DNA of 25,000 nt from Glandiceps talaboti (Eukaryota > Hemichordata > Enteropneusta > Spengelidae). The notes beneath the pieces are model-generated. The model was not told the origin of the DNA and did no database searches. It saw nothing but the letters and a program-made list of their open reading frames with translations. This document shows, piece after piece, positions 1 through 9,244 of the stretch. Numbering within the stretch: the first letter of the stretch is position 1; every line of letters begins with the position of its first letter. Position numbers and translations under genes: made by a program. The stretch lies in NCBI RefSeq assembly GCF_964340395.1, contig NC_135570.1, positions 4,852,822 to 4,877,821 of the forward strand. The letters are read 5' to 3'.

Positions 1-115
1 AACAGATTTTCGGAAAGGAATATTGGTAAGTTGGACGCACATCGATCAACCTCTTATCTTCCAAATTCTTCTAAATATAGCATTTTAGATTTTAAATTAA
101 TTTGAATCCTTAAAT

Positions 116-174
<59 letters not shown>

Positions 175-180
175 ATGATA

Positions 181-212
<32 letters not shown>

Positions 213-1753
213 AATTACAATGCACTCAAGAACTGTGATCACATAGAAGTGAGCTTATGACCCTTAGGAAGCCTTCACTAATTACAAGGGGGAGCCGGGG
301 GAAATCAGGTCCAGACTTCGTCATGTTCTCCCTCAGTTTCCTTTCTCTAAAACAACATATGACCCTCCCCCTGTTTACAATATTTAAAAAAAAACATGAT
401 TTAAATTCTTTTAGACAAGGAAAATGACACTAGTCTCAGAATCAATGGTTTAAAGGAATTAATCCCACCGCTGCCACCATGTTGAAATTTTTAAAGGCAT
501 TGGTTATTTCCCAACTACTACCACCAGAGTAAACTTGTGTGAAGGCAATGCATTAATTAGTATCTGTGTTTGGAACTCATTCGCTGAGCCCATCCCCCCC
601 CCCCCTCATTGTAACTACAGAAGGCTCTCATATGTGGTAATGGCATGATTATGCCTTCCATTTGGAATTGTTTTAAAATAATAATTGATTTCATCATACA
701 TACCTGATCTATTTTGTAAATAATCTTCGTTTCCATGTTTCAGGCAACACAGGTGGCACTGTCAGCGCGAGAACGTGGTAAACTCTACAGGCTTCTTGAC
801 GTGAGAAACAAGGGCTTCTTTGTTTTCAAGTAAGTACAAACTTGCACCATGGACCCTCTATGACTCGTGTGCTGGATTATCTGTAAGATACACTGACGGG
901 CGCCCTCCTCCATCCACAGAGAAAACTCACAACCCGGGAGCTGGCCGATGAGCCTCAGGTCTAACTTCAATTCTGACAGCGAGTTTGACAATCCATGCTC
1001 TTATGCCTTCTATAAGTTCTTCAACATCTAGAACGGTATAAACGGTGGTTAGAGCATATTAGCCTCACTGTAGGATATACTCGCGACTGTGACGAAGAGT
1101 ATGAGCACTTTACATGTTAAGTTTTGTGTAGCAACCGGGACATTTTTTCATGAAATAACCAAAAATATATTCACTAAAAGTTGGTCACTTTTTTATATAT
1201 ATATATAAAATGGCATTTCATCTGTTATTTAGTGGCCAATATTATATGTAGGTTGTGTAGTGACAAGTTATAATCGTGAGTGAAAGCTTGGTTTTGAGTA
1301 CTAGAGCATCATTTTTCGATCAGAAAACCACAATATATTCACTGAAAATTGTTCAAGTTAAAATACCAATAAAAAACACTTTACATGTTAATCAGTGGTT
1401 TATATAATCCATAAGCAGTGCGTACAAAGATAGGTTGAAATTGTGATCGTCGATGAGGGCGCTGATTTTTGGGTGCGGACCCAAAATCAATTTGATTTGA
1501 TTTATCGTGTATACAGCTCCAACAAATACGTTTACCCACAAGTCATACAATGCAATCACGGTGTGCAATATTATGAGTAAGTTATTTTACCTAACAAAAT
1601 ATTGTTTTATTAATATCTAATTGCAGAGACTTTGCAGACTTATTTGAAGAACCAGTTCGTAATGAAAGGCGGAAGCGTGTACGGTTGCATCTCGAAGCAA
1701 AGAATCCGAAAACCCCCGAACCTATCGACTCCGATGAAGAATTATTGACGTGA
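1..1753 (+). CDS. C-terminal three exons of an unrecognised gene with an EF-hand-like loop (partial)
   Basis: Three exons can be joined: 1-25 (donor GTAAGT at 26), 744-829 (acceptor TTTCAG ending 743, donor GTAAGT at 830) and 1627-1753 (acceptor TTGCAG ending 1626, stop TGA 1751-1753). Phases agree: phase 0 at the first junction, and at the second junction an AA|A split codon. The joined tail is 78 residues, running from a TDFRKGIL start at the window edge to DSDEELLT at the C-terminus. A segment reading DVRNKGFFVFKD fits a degenerate EF-hand loop: Asp at position 1, Gly at 6, a hydrophobic residue at 8 and Asp at 12, with the neighbouring LYRLL and FADLF as flanking helices. It lacks the usual acidic residues at 3 and 5, so calcium binding is doubtful. 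A basic stretch (RRKRVR) and an acidic end follow. The upstream part lies outside the window, and I do not recognise the family. The splice signals and open frame are visible; the EF-hand reading is inference. Confidence 0.62.
116..208. repeat. (TGA)n trinucleotide microsatellite
   Basis: About 31 units of TGA/ATG with a single interruption near 171-182. It lies in the intron of the first gene. The poly-isoleucine frame on the minus strand is an artefact of the repeat. Confidence 0.97.
594..605. repeat. C12 homopolymer
   Basis: Run of twelve C in the first gene's intron. Confidence 0.95.
1100..1365. repeat. Diverged direct repeat in the second intron of the first gene
   Basis: Two related blocks at about 1100-1190 and 1298-1362 share AATATATTCACT followed by A-rich sequence. 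CACTTTACATGTTAA recurs at about 1105 and 1378. Probably old transposon sequence; the boundaries are vague. Confidence 0.45.
1375..1610 (+). repeat. Diverged interspersed repeat, copy 1 (second copy inverted at 10985-11260)
   Basis: The core GTTGAAATTGTGAT, GAGGGCGCT and ATTTTTGGGTGCGGAC recurs as the reverse complement near 11160-11205. Similarity continues on both sides through TACATGT, GTGTATAC, CCACAA and CTAACAAAA. In one frame both copies read similarly (K-Y-x-YPQ followed ~20 codons later by VIL-x-NK), so this may be decayed transposon coding sequence. Copy 1 has a stop in that frame. It sits just upstream of the acceptor of the last exon of the first gene. Confidence 0.7.
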
Positions 1754-1921
1754 AAGCGCGAGATGATTATTAAAATCGTCGTCAGAAATACTGAAAGCTT
1801 GAACGTTGTGGGCGCTCTACATTGCCATGCTGCTGCTGTGTTCACGTTTTAAAAAAAATTACGCCAAACTGGAATTTTGCATATTTTGAAAGTGAATGAT
1901 GGCTGACTCTACTTAATTGTG

Positions 1922-1981
1922 TGACGTCAAGAAAGTCTATTTGTATACCATTACCAGTAAGGCCAGATCTGACGTCACGTG
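1922..1981. promoter_or_regulatory. Two perfect CRE motifs, one overlapping an E-box
   Basis: TGACGTCA occurs at 1922-1929 and again at 1970-1977. The second overlaps CACGTG at 1976-1981. Both lie in the 3' UTR or flank of the first gene. The sequences match CREB/ATF and bHLH sites; activity is not shown. Confidence 0.4.
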
Positions 1982-2041
1982 ACAATCTTTATCTTATTGT
2001 CCTGATGTCAGATATACCATATTTGGACATTAACTGCCCCC

Positions 2042-2047
2042 AATAAA
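2042..2047 (+). terminator. Poly(A) signal AATAAA, first gene
   Basis: First canonical AATAAA on the plus strand after the stop codon at 1751-1753, giving a ~300 base 3' UTR. Confidence 0.5.
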
Positions 2048-2049
2048 CA

Positions 2050-2720
2050 CTAACTTATCATTGGGCAGAATTCTGATTGATTAACGCACGTATGATGTTA
2101 ATGACTGTAGGTGACTTTAGTTGAACTTTAAATTTCATCTCGGTGCCTCATTAAGCTAGACGTGAGAAGAGATTCGAAGTCAGGATAGCCTCTAGACTAG
2201 GCAGTATGCGATATTAGTAGAATGACTATGGTGCTATTCAGGATGGTGGTAGTCATGGAAGAATGATACAATGTTATGGTAGCGTGTAACAGTGCTTTAT
2301 TTCAATAAGTCAAAACAAGAAACATTTAATGTTCTATTATAATACTGCATATATACTAAAACGGGTTACATATGTAGGCAATTCATTATATTGGCAGTGA
2401 TTGAGATCAAAATATATAATTTGTCTACCTTGAGATCAACAATTGAGGTTTTGAACAAATCAGTTTTCTTTCATGTGCTCTGGAAATATTTCGCATTATT
2501 TAAAATATCATAAAACATTGAACTGTATGCTGCATTCACTGGATCAATAAAAAAACTGAATATTTCTACCGACATCTTTCAGAAATTGATATCGCCTTAG
2601 GCTCTTAAAACTGCATCCTGTAGTTTAATGACCATTTTCAAGTTCTGAGGAGAAGCTCATGAATTTTAGATTCTCTTCTATTTGAAGTTGAGCCTTGGTT
2701 AGAAAATATATGTAAAGTGA
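2050..2720. other. Non-coding AT-rich stretch
   Basis: 3' flank of the first gene. I see no reading frame with splice signals and no RNA gene here. Confidence 0.5.
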
Positions 2721-3069
2721 CCATACGGAAGATTGGGTATTTATTTTGGATTTTTAATTTATAAAACAATTTTATCATGGCTTCCTACTTGAAAAATCAA
2801 TATGAAACACCATTGACTAAGTCTTTGTTTGTAACTCAATAAATTGCAAAAAGCTGAAATATGTGTAAAAAGTTTGTTACTGTACGTACAATATTACAAA
2901 CATTTTACGCATTTATTAATCTTTTGCAATGTATTGAGTTACAAACAAGGACTTGGCATATGTTGTTTCACATTACAATTGATTTTTCATGTAGGAAGCC
3001 ATGATGTACAATTGTTTTATAAATCAAAAATTAAAATTAAAAATAAATACCTACTCCTCATCCATATGG
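2721..3069. mobile_element. ~350 bp near-perfect palindrome (MITE-like foldback element)
   Basis: Left arm 2721-2880 and right arm 2891-3069 are reverse complements with few changes, meeting at TGTACGTACA (2881-2890). Matching blocks include CCATACGG/CCATATGG at the ends, ATTTATAAAACAATT, ATCATGGCTTCCTAC, GAAAAATCAAT and TTTGTAACTCAATA. No transposase is present. No clear target-site duplication was found. Weak matching may extend a few bases outside. The 101-codon frame on the right arm (2844-3149) is a consequence of the palindrome, not a gene. AATAAA on the minus strand at 2912-2917 could serve as a poly(A) signal for the adjacent minus-strand gene. Confidence 0.85.
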
Positions 3070-3436
3070 CCGCTTTAAAGGAATTCTTGCATAGTAGAAT
3101 GTTGCTTCGTATAATGTTTGAATCCCGGGGCGACATGAAACCGATATAATGATCCCACTGAATGCATACGTTACTATAGCGACAGATGTACGTTCCATTG
3201 TTTTCTAACCAATCAGATATAACCTTATGAAAGGTTTCACGTCACAGCGCTTTGAAAAGCAAAAACGTAAGCACAAGCAGGGTGAAAATTTACTAACCAT
3301 TTAAAATGGTAAAACTGTTAACAACTTTTACATAAAAATAATTGCAAATGTGTGACGATGATTCATGTACATGTAAATATGCATCGTAAACAAACATAGG
3401 GACGTCAAAATCCTGAAATGAACGATGGAATGTTGA

Positions 3437-3988
3437 TTAATTGAAGTTCGATGACACGTCTTCATAGAACGAGGTATCGAGACGGTTTCTAGCCATTTCT
3501 TCGTAAAGTCGCCGTCTTCTTCTTTCAAGTTTCCTTTCTGATGCAGTTTCATTATTTTTGTAGGAGTAAATTGTTACACTAAGTATTACTAATAAAGCTA
3601 CACCAATTGTACTTCCGATGATCGCCCACATGATGGCATATGTTCCTGAGTTACCATCCTCCCATGGGTTTTCATTACCACCACTTTCACCACCTTCGGT
3701 ATCTCTACGCATGCGTATTGCCTTTCGGCGCTCGAGGCTTACGATTCCGTCAACCCGTGAAGAAAGTGGATTCTGAAAAACATAATACATACATATCTAA
3801 TTATTTTAAGTTAAAACATATCTATTTTTTTATATCATGATTTATTTCTTTGCTGATACTTTCTCGTTATAATTATGCACGTTAACAAACATTGTACTGT
3901 AATGTGATACACTAAACTAACTAGCAGACATCCTTTTTACAAAGGGCCTTGTTCGAGAATGGCCTGCCTGCCTGCCTGTCTGTCTGTC

Positions 3989-4059
<71 letters not shown>

Positions 4060-4062
4060 ATG

Positions 4063-4093
<31 letters not shown>

Positions 4094-6565
4094 TTCTCAC
4101 GGAATTCACTGAAGAGTTTTCTCTCCTTTGACATTTTCAACGAGTCATTCCCGGAAGGAAAATTTCCAACATCAATGAACCTCGGAAGAAGCAAACATCA
4201 CCCCCTTCCAAAGATAAACAGCCCAGCATCTTTAAATGACTTCAGACCTATACAACTAACCAATACTATAAGTAAGGTCATTGAACTATTAGTAGAAAAA
4301 TGGATAAAGCAGGAAGTAACAAGAAATATAGACAGTATGCTGGTACCAAGAAATCGCCATTGACATTAGCAATGGTGGACATGTGATACATACATCAACT
4401 ACAATGGGATACAACATATGTGTGCGATTATAGGCAAATTAAGCCTCAAAACGCCTACAATTGTCATTTCATGAGAGTCCTGAATAGTTATGGTACCAGC
4501 AACGAAGATTTCAAGCTTATTTACATTTCTTTAGTCTGTTCATGTCTTGAATTCTCCAGTGTTGTTTGGCAAGGAGGGCCTCTCAGACAAACTGAGGTCG
4601 ATATTGGAGAGTATTCAAGAGAGGATATGCCGTATGATTAGCCCATTTCATTCATAAAGTTAGGCTCTTCAGTTAGTAAATATTGACACCCTTGAGAATA
4701 GGCGTAACAATATTTGTAAGATGTTTGCATCGTCTATAGTAAATGACAATCACATACTTCACCACCTAGTTATATTCCCGAATTATCGTATCCTATACGT
4801 TCCAATGGAAAAGTCACTTTTAAGCTTACGGTGTAAGACAAAGCGAAGAGAAAATAAGTCCTGATGTTATTGTGAATAGCATTAGGTTGGTTGAGTAAAT
4901 TGTATTTAATGTGTTGATATTTGCGTTTGTTTGTCTGTTTGTCTGTTAGTTTGTTCTTTTTATTTATTTATTTATTATTTATCTTTGTTTATTTAATTAT
5001 TTTTTGTGTACTTGCTTTTTTTAATTTTAATCATTGCACTTTTACAACTTTAAGGACTTGTTTTATTGATCAGCTTGTTTGTTTGTTTGTTTGTTTGTTT
5101 GTTTGCTTTTTGTTTTTGTTTTTCAACGTGCTTATTTTACTAATGTGTGAACTCAAGCAATTCGACCATTTTATTTTGGTCCCAATTTTGTTTTAATAAA
5201 TAATGTATTATTATATTAGGTTTTTACGAATATTCAAAAAATACCTTCAGCGGTGACAGTTTGGGAAACCCTGGAAGAATCGTACCCCTTGACAAGTCGG
5301 TGTTATGTTAACGCTAAGTTTTAATTTCGAAATCGGCAAATATAACCAAACATAACCCACCCATGACACTCTTAGAAAACACTTGTCCATAGGCTGGTTT
5401 CCAAACTGACAAGTGCAAAAACAGGTGACGGTAATTTTGAATATTAGTAAATCGTAAAACGCCATTACTTCGTATTATGACCATCTTTGAATAGAATATT
5501 AGCTCTCCGTGACACTTCGTGAATACTTCAATGAAAAACACAAATTTGTATCCATGTCAATGACATTGAGATTCTTAATTCAATGTATATTTGTTTTCAA
5601 GTTTATATTGATATTTGTCTCGTGCAGAGGTCAATGACCGTGATTTCCAAGGACCACGCCCTACTACGTGTCTGCCCGGAAGATAGACTTGTACGTAATC
5701 ATCATTGTAAGTAACAGCAAATGTGATTTTTTTTATCTGTCACATTTGTTAAGATCTCCCGGTACTAATTATAACAACTGTCATACTATCAGATGTGATT
5801 GGCCCTCTGTTTTAATGTAATAGTTTCGCCATGTAATATGATACATAGGCCCGACACATAACATTGCCGTCAGCTGTTCGATTCGTATTACCGGATAAAC
5901 ATGTCAATTTTTTGTTTGTTTAAATATGACTCGGTGGGAGTAATCCGTCTTAACTGAGACACTGTCACCCATTGTTGTTAAACACAATATGACAGTTTTG
6001 GCAAGGTATTTGGAGATTGTGACACGTACGAGAATAGGGCAAAAAGATTTCAAGAAATTTACTGAAGTCGTAATTTGATGAAATGTAACAAGAAATTTTG
6101 AGACGTCTACTCGACATCAAAATTGTCCTTGCAATAAATGGATCGCGTTTCAACAGATGTAAATATTCATTTTACAACTAATAATATGCAAGTGCATATA
6201 TTAAACAAATTAACAAATGGATGCCAGGTGAACATTGCAGTACACCTGTAATTTCTCATACTAGAGCCTGAGTCAATAAAGTTTGTTTGTCGATTTTATT
6301 TCGATGATACGTTTACTTTTCGTCAAATAGGAAATATTACTATCGCCGAGTGCAGTCTACCAGTAAATGAGTAATGCAATTTGAATGTTAAACATAGAAC
6401 AAATAAGAAACAAACAAACATTTACATACTAACCTTGATTGATTCGACAACGTTCAATTTCATTCCCCCTGACTTCTTAAGGAGGCCATCTTGAGAGCTT
6501 TCAGTGGAGGCCAGGAATACGACCGCGATGACCAGCATCACAGTTACGAAGTTCGAAACACACAT
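3437..6565 (-). CDS. Two-exon single-pass membrane protein with furin-type site and NPW motif (member B)
   Basis: Exon 1 is 6565-6434 (ATG at 6565, A at -3, donor AAG|GTTAGT). Exon 2 is 3772-3437 (acceptor TTTTTCAG, stop TAA). The 2661-base intron is phase 0, giving 155 residues. Residues 1-20 form a signal peptide (hydrophobic VTVMLVIAVVFLA). Residues ~21-67 are a basic pro-like region ending R64-M-R-R67, a furin-type R-X-R-R site. Next come a short Gly/Glu-rich ectodomain with N79-P-W-E-D83, a membrane segment at ~90-115 and an Arg-rich cytoplasmic tail (five Arg at 128-132) ending SSNFN. I do not recognise the family. The divergent gene at 7971-9940 has the same ordered parts and the same intron position and phase, so I infer old paralogs. 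Cleavage by furin and the surface location are inference from motifs. Confidence 0.8.
3962..4092. repeat. Compound microsatellite (CCTG)(TGTC)(TG)(TATG)
   Basis: Successive arrays of CCTG, TGTC, TG (~45 bases) and TATG (~50 bases) in the intron of the minus-strand membrane-protein gene. Frames across it on either strand are repeat artefacts. Confidence 0.97.
4100..4880 (+). mobile_element. Broken CR1-like LINE fragment (reverse transcriptase start and C-terminal end)
   Basis: From about 4130 the frame reads like the region before RT motif 1 of non-LTR retrotransposons (NESFPEGKFPTSM, then PLPKIN, LNDFRPI, SKVIE), ending at a stop at 4361-4363. After in-frame breaks, a DYR segment near 4420 jumps directly to a C-terminal LINE region (FKLIYISLVCSCLEF, then VVWQGG). 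The fragment shifts frame near 4575 (LSDK, SIQERICRMI) and ends with an LENRR-containing tail to about 4880. The catalytic YxDD part is missing. There are at least one frameshift, several stops and one large internal deletion, so the copy is dead. It lies antisense in the intron of the minus-strand gene. Confidence 0.85.
4920..5106. repeat. T-rich (TTTG)n/(TTTA)n tracts
   Basis: Imperfect TTTG/TCTG at ~4920-4955, TTTA near 4960-4985 and pure TTTG at ~5079-5106. They directly follow the LINE fragment and may be its 3' tail. Confidence 0.8.
5200..6433. other. Rest of the intron of the minus-strand membrane-protein gene
   Basis: Mostly unremarkable AT-rich sequence. One exon-like island on the plus strand is at 5628-5706 (see findings). 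No other gene is seen. Confidence 0.5.
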
Positions 6566-7043
6566 GATGATGACGGATGTAAACCCTAACTAGTTCTATA
6601 ACTTGAGTATGACAGATTTAAAACGCAACTACGGTACCGTTTTTAGCGTACATTCAACACACACAACGCCGGCAGTTTTTATCGCAGATATTCTACCCAG
6701 TTTTGCCGTGGGTCCCACCACTGGTTTAATGATTAGATGAACGTTGGTATGTCACATGAGTACACAATCTTTGTGGGGCAAAGGTCACGACCGCCCCCAA
6801 CAGGCGATGACTCGTGTGCCTGTTATGATGGTGTTGCTCTTTTCAAGCAGTATGTTATCAACAATGTGACCTTTCTCATATTTCCCTATTAGATATCAGC
6901 ATTATGTATACCGGACACATACAGAGTGATACCGTCTCCTTTTCCGAGTATACGTGTAAATCGTTAAACTACCCCCTCTCGCGATCTATACGTCAAAACT
7001 CTGGATATGTGTGATTCTGCTACAGTCACGGTTCTCTTGCCAG

Positions 7044-7092
7044 CTATATAATAATAATTATATAATATTTAATATATTATATAATAATAATC
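7044..7092. repeat. AT-only inverted-repeat tract
   Basis: TATATAATAATAAT is mirrored by ATTATATAATAATAAT around a TATTTAATATATTA core, so it is self-complementary over ~45 bases. Likely simple-sequence DNA. Confidence 0.7.
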
Positions 7093-7172
7093 ATTACAAT
7101 AATAATCAAGTTTATTTGAAGTGTAGATTGTTAATCTAAGTTCAAAAAAGGCGGTCATTTTTATGAACATCT

Positions 7173-7186
7173 GTTGCCATGGTAAC
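7173..7186. promoter_or_regulatory. RFX X-box match
   Basis: GTTGCCATGGTAAC fits the RFX consensus GTNRCC-N(0-3)-RGYAAC exactly with a 2-base spacer. It lies ~800 bases upstream of the plus-strand start codon and ~610 from the minus-strand one. Binding is inferred. Confidence 0.4.
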
Positions 7187-7366
7187 GAAAATCACCATAA
7201 TATGTGCATTATTTTCCAAAATTTACATAAAACATGAAAAACACTACAACAGATCAAGATATGACCAGTGCTAACAAGAAACAAATACTTACAGAAGATA
7301 CATGTACATAGATTGATACTAGTGTTGTGGAGTCACAAATCCAACGAGTAGACAGGCCAGGCTAGT

Positions 7367-7432
7367 GATGGATGGATGGATGGATGGATGGATGGACGGA
7401 CGGACGGACGGACGGACGGATGGATGGATGGA
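7367..7432. repeat. (GATG)n-(GACG)n-(GATG)n microsatellite
   Basis: TGGA array whose middle block carries a T-to-C change (CGGA x ~6) flanked by the original motif. The MDGWMDGW frame is an artefact. Confidence 0.97.
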
Positions 7433-7970
7433 TTCGATGCTTTCAAGGTCTTTCTTTGTCCTATACCTTCACTCAGTCTGATGATTTCCTAAATAAATAC
7501 CTTTTGACTTTTGTTCTCGTTATATTCATCATGTATTATTTTTTCCCACTTTTCGATTATTTTCTTGCGATCCCCTAAAAAGCAAAAAACAGTAGGACAA
7601 TACCGATTTATCATCATTTAATATAGAATTTTGTGAGTGACTGTGGATGAATTTTAAATTTCATCATGCATCTCAGGACTTCTAGAGTAACGACTTTGAC
7701 TAGACAGTGAGGTGTGAATGGTAACCATACTGTATGCTTGTATGATTGAAAACGTAAAGCTTGCTGTAATGTTCACCTTACAGTGTTGTCTCCTTCGTAT
7801 TAAAGTAAATAATTGTTCTATCCTATCTGATCTGTGTAATGATTGATATGACTATGTTGACACACAATCACGATACACATACTTGTGACAAATTAACCCG
7901 GACATAAGCGGGGAAACGGCGCATCAAGGACATTGGGAATCGGCAGTCACAACAACACTTGAGTTTCAAC

Positions 7971-8940
7971 ATGGTGCGTCTTAGGACTGATCACAATTTG
8001 TTGACCCTAACTGTCTTCACAATCTGCATATCAAGTGCTCTGGTGTCCAGTGCCTCGGAAGATTCTGCAGATGTGTCACATAATGGTATACATAAATATT
8101 TAGACACTAAGGTAATGTATCTTTATGATTACGCCATGATTATTGAAGCTCACATCACAGGGACGATCTAAATAGACCGTGGTTTCGATAACCAACAAAG
8201 TTTGTTTCACTTGTCTAAATCAGGATTATGTCTATGTATGAGAAAAGAAATGGGCTGGTTTGGCGTAGTCTTGTCGACCTAAATTTGGATACATGGACGC
8301 ACACGTCGCTGTCATCCAATATGTCTCACTCTAGATCAATGTCCATCACTATATGATACTTATATACACATGATTATGAGATACGTCACCAAGTCCCATT
8401 GGAACGAAGCCAACTTATTTACACAGACACTGCTATACATTACATTTATCTAACCTAAGGTTTAAACTTTCGTATCAACCTTATTTTGTTATTTTTGTTA
8501 ACTGTTTTTACTCTAGTTGATCTATTTACTAGTTTGTTTTAGCACTAAACACTTATTGCAGAAAATCCAATGAAGAAATGTAATTTTTCTTAGCGGATGC
8601 AATAAAGATTCTATTCTATTCTATTCTATTCTATTCTATTCTATTCTATTCTATTCTATTCTATTCTATTCTATTCTATTCTATTCTATTCTATTCTATT
8701 CTATTCCATTCTATTCTATTCTACTCTATTCTATTCTATTCACAGAACTGAGAGTATGAATTATCAATGTCCCATTACATTCGTGTTTCACTTACAAGTT
8801 ATATGCCTTCCATACCTGTACTTGATACAAATTATATGTTGGCACCATACTATTACTGATAGGCAAGGTTTGAATTTAGCCCCTTCTGACGCCCTATCGC
8901 TAGATCTGTCTGCATTTCTTATTCGGCGCTGCTCTATCTA

Positions 8941-8997
<57 letters not shown>

Positions 8998-9085
8998 GAC
9001 TGACTGACTGTCCGGCCGTCCGTCCCCCCTCTCTCTTTCTCTCTCTCCCTCCCTCCCTCCCCCTCCCTCCCTCCCCTCTCTCATG

Positions 9086-9160
<75 letters not shown>

Positions 9161-9186
9161 CTGTGTATTGTCTGTGTTGTTGACAT

Positions 9187-9244
<58 letters not shown>

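Larger units (their letters stand above)
26..743 (+). other. Intron of the first gene, with no further gene seen
   Basis: AT-rich intron bounded by GTAAGT and TTTCAG. It contains a trinucleotide array at 116-208 and a C-run at 594-605. A short reading frame at 479 has a strong start context (GCCACCATG) but ends after 14 codons and is not called. Confidence 0.5.
6566..7970. other. Divergent intergenic region between the two membrane-protein genes
   Basis: 1.4 kb separates the two start codons, so promoters for both genes should lie here. I see no clear TATA box. It contains an AT-rich inverted-repeat tract (7044-7092), an X-box match (7173-7186) and a tetranucleotide array (7367-7432). Confidence 0.6.

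Noticed and set aside
54-242. Poly-isoleucine open frame on the minus strand
   Set aside because: Produced entirely by the (TGA)n array.
479-523. Start codon in strong context (GCCACCATG) with a hydrophobic 14-codon frame
   Set aside because: Too short, inside an intron, and the next codons stop with no donor site.
3105-3145. GTTTGAATCCCGGGG considered as a tRNA B-box
   Set aside because: No A-box or cloverleaf can be built around it.
2844-3149. 101-codon plus-strand frame
   Set aside because: Covers the right arm of the palindrome; no motif and no ATG at its start.
3921-4194. HTHTHT/YIHTYIHT frames on both strands
   Set aside because: Microsatellite translation.
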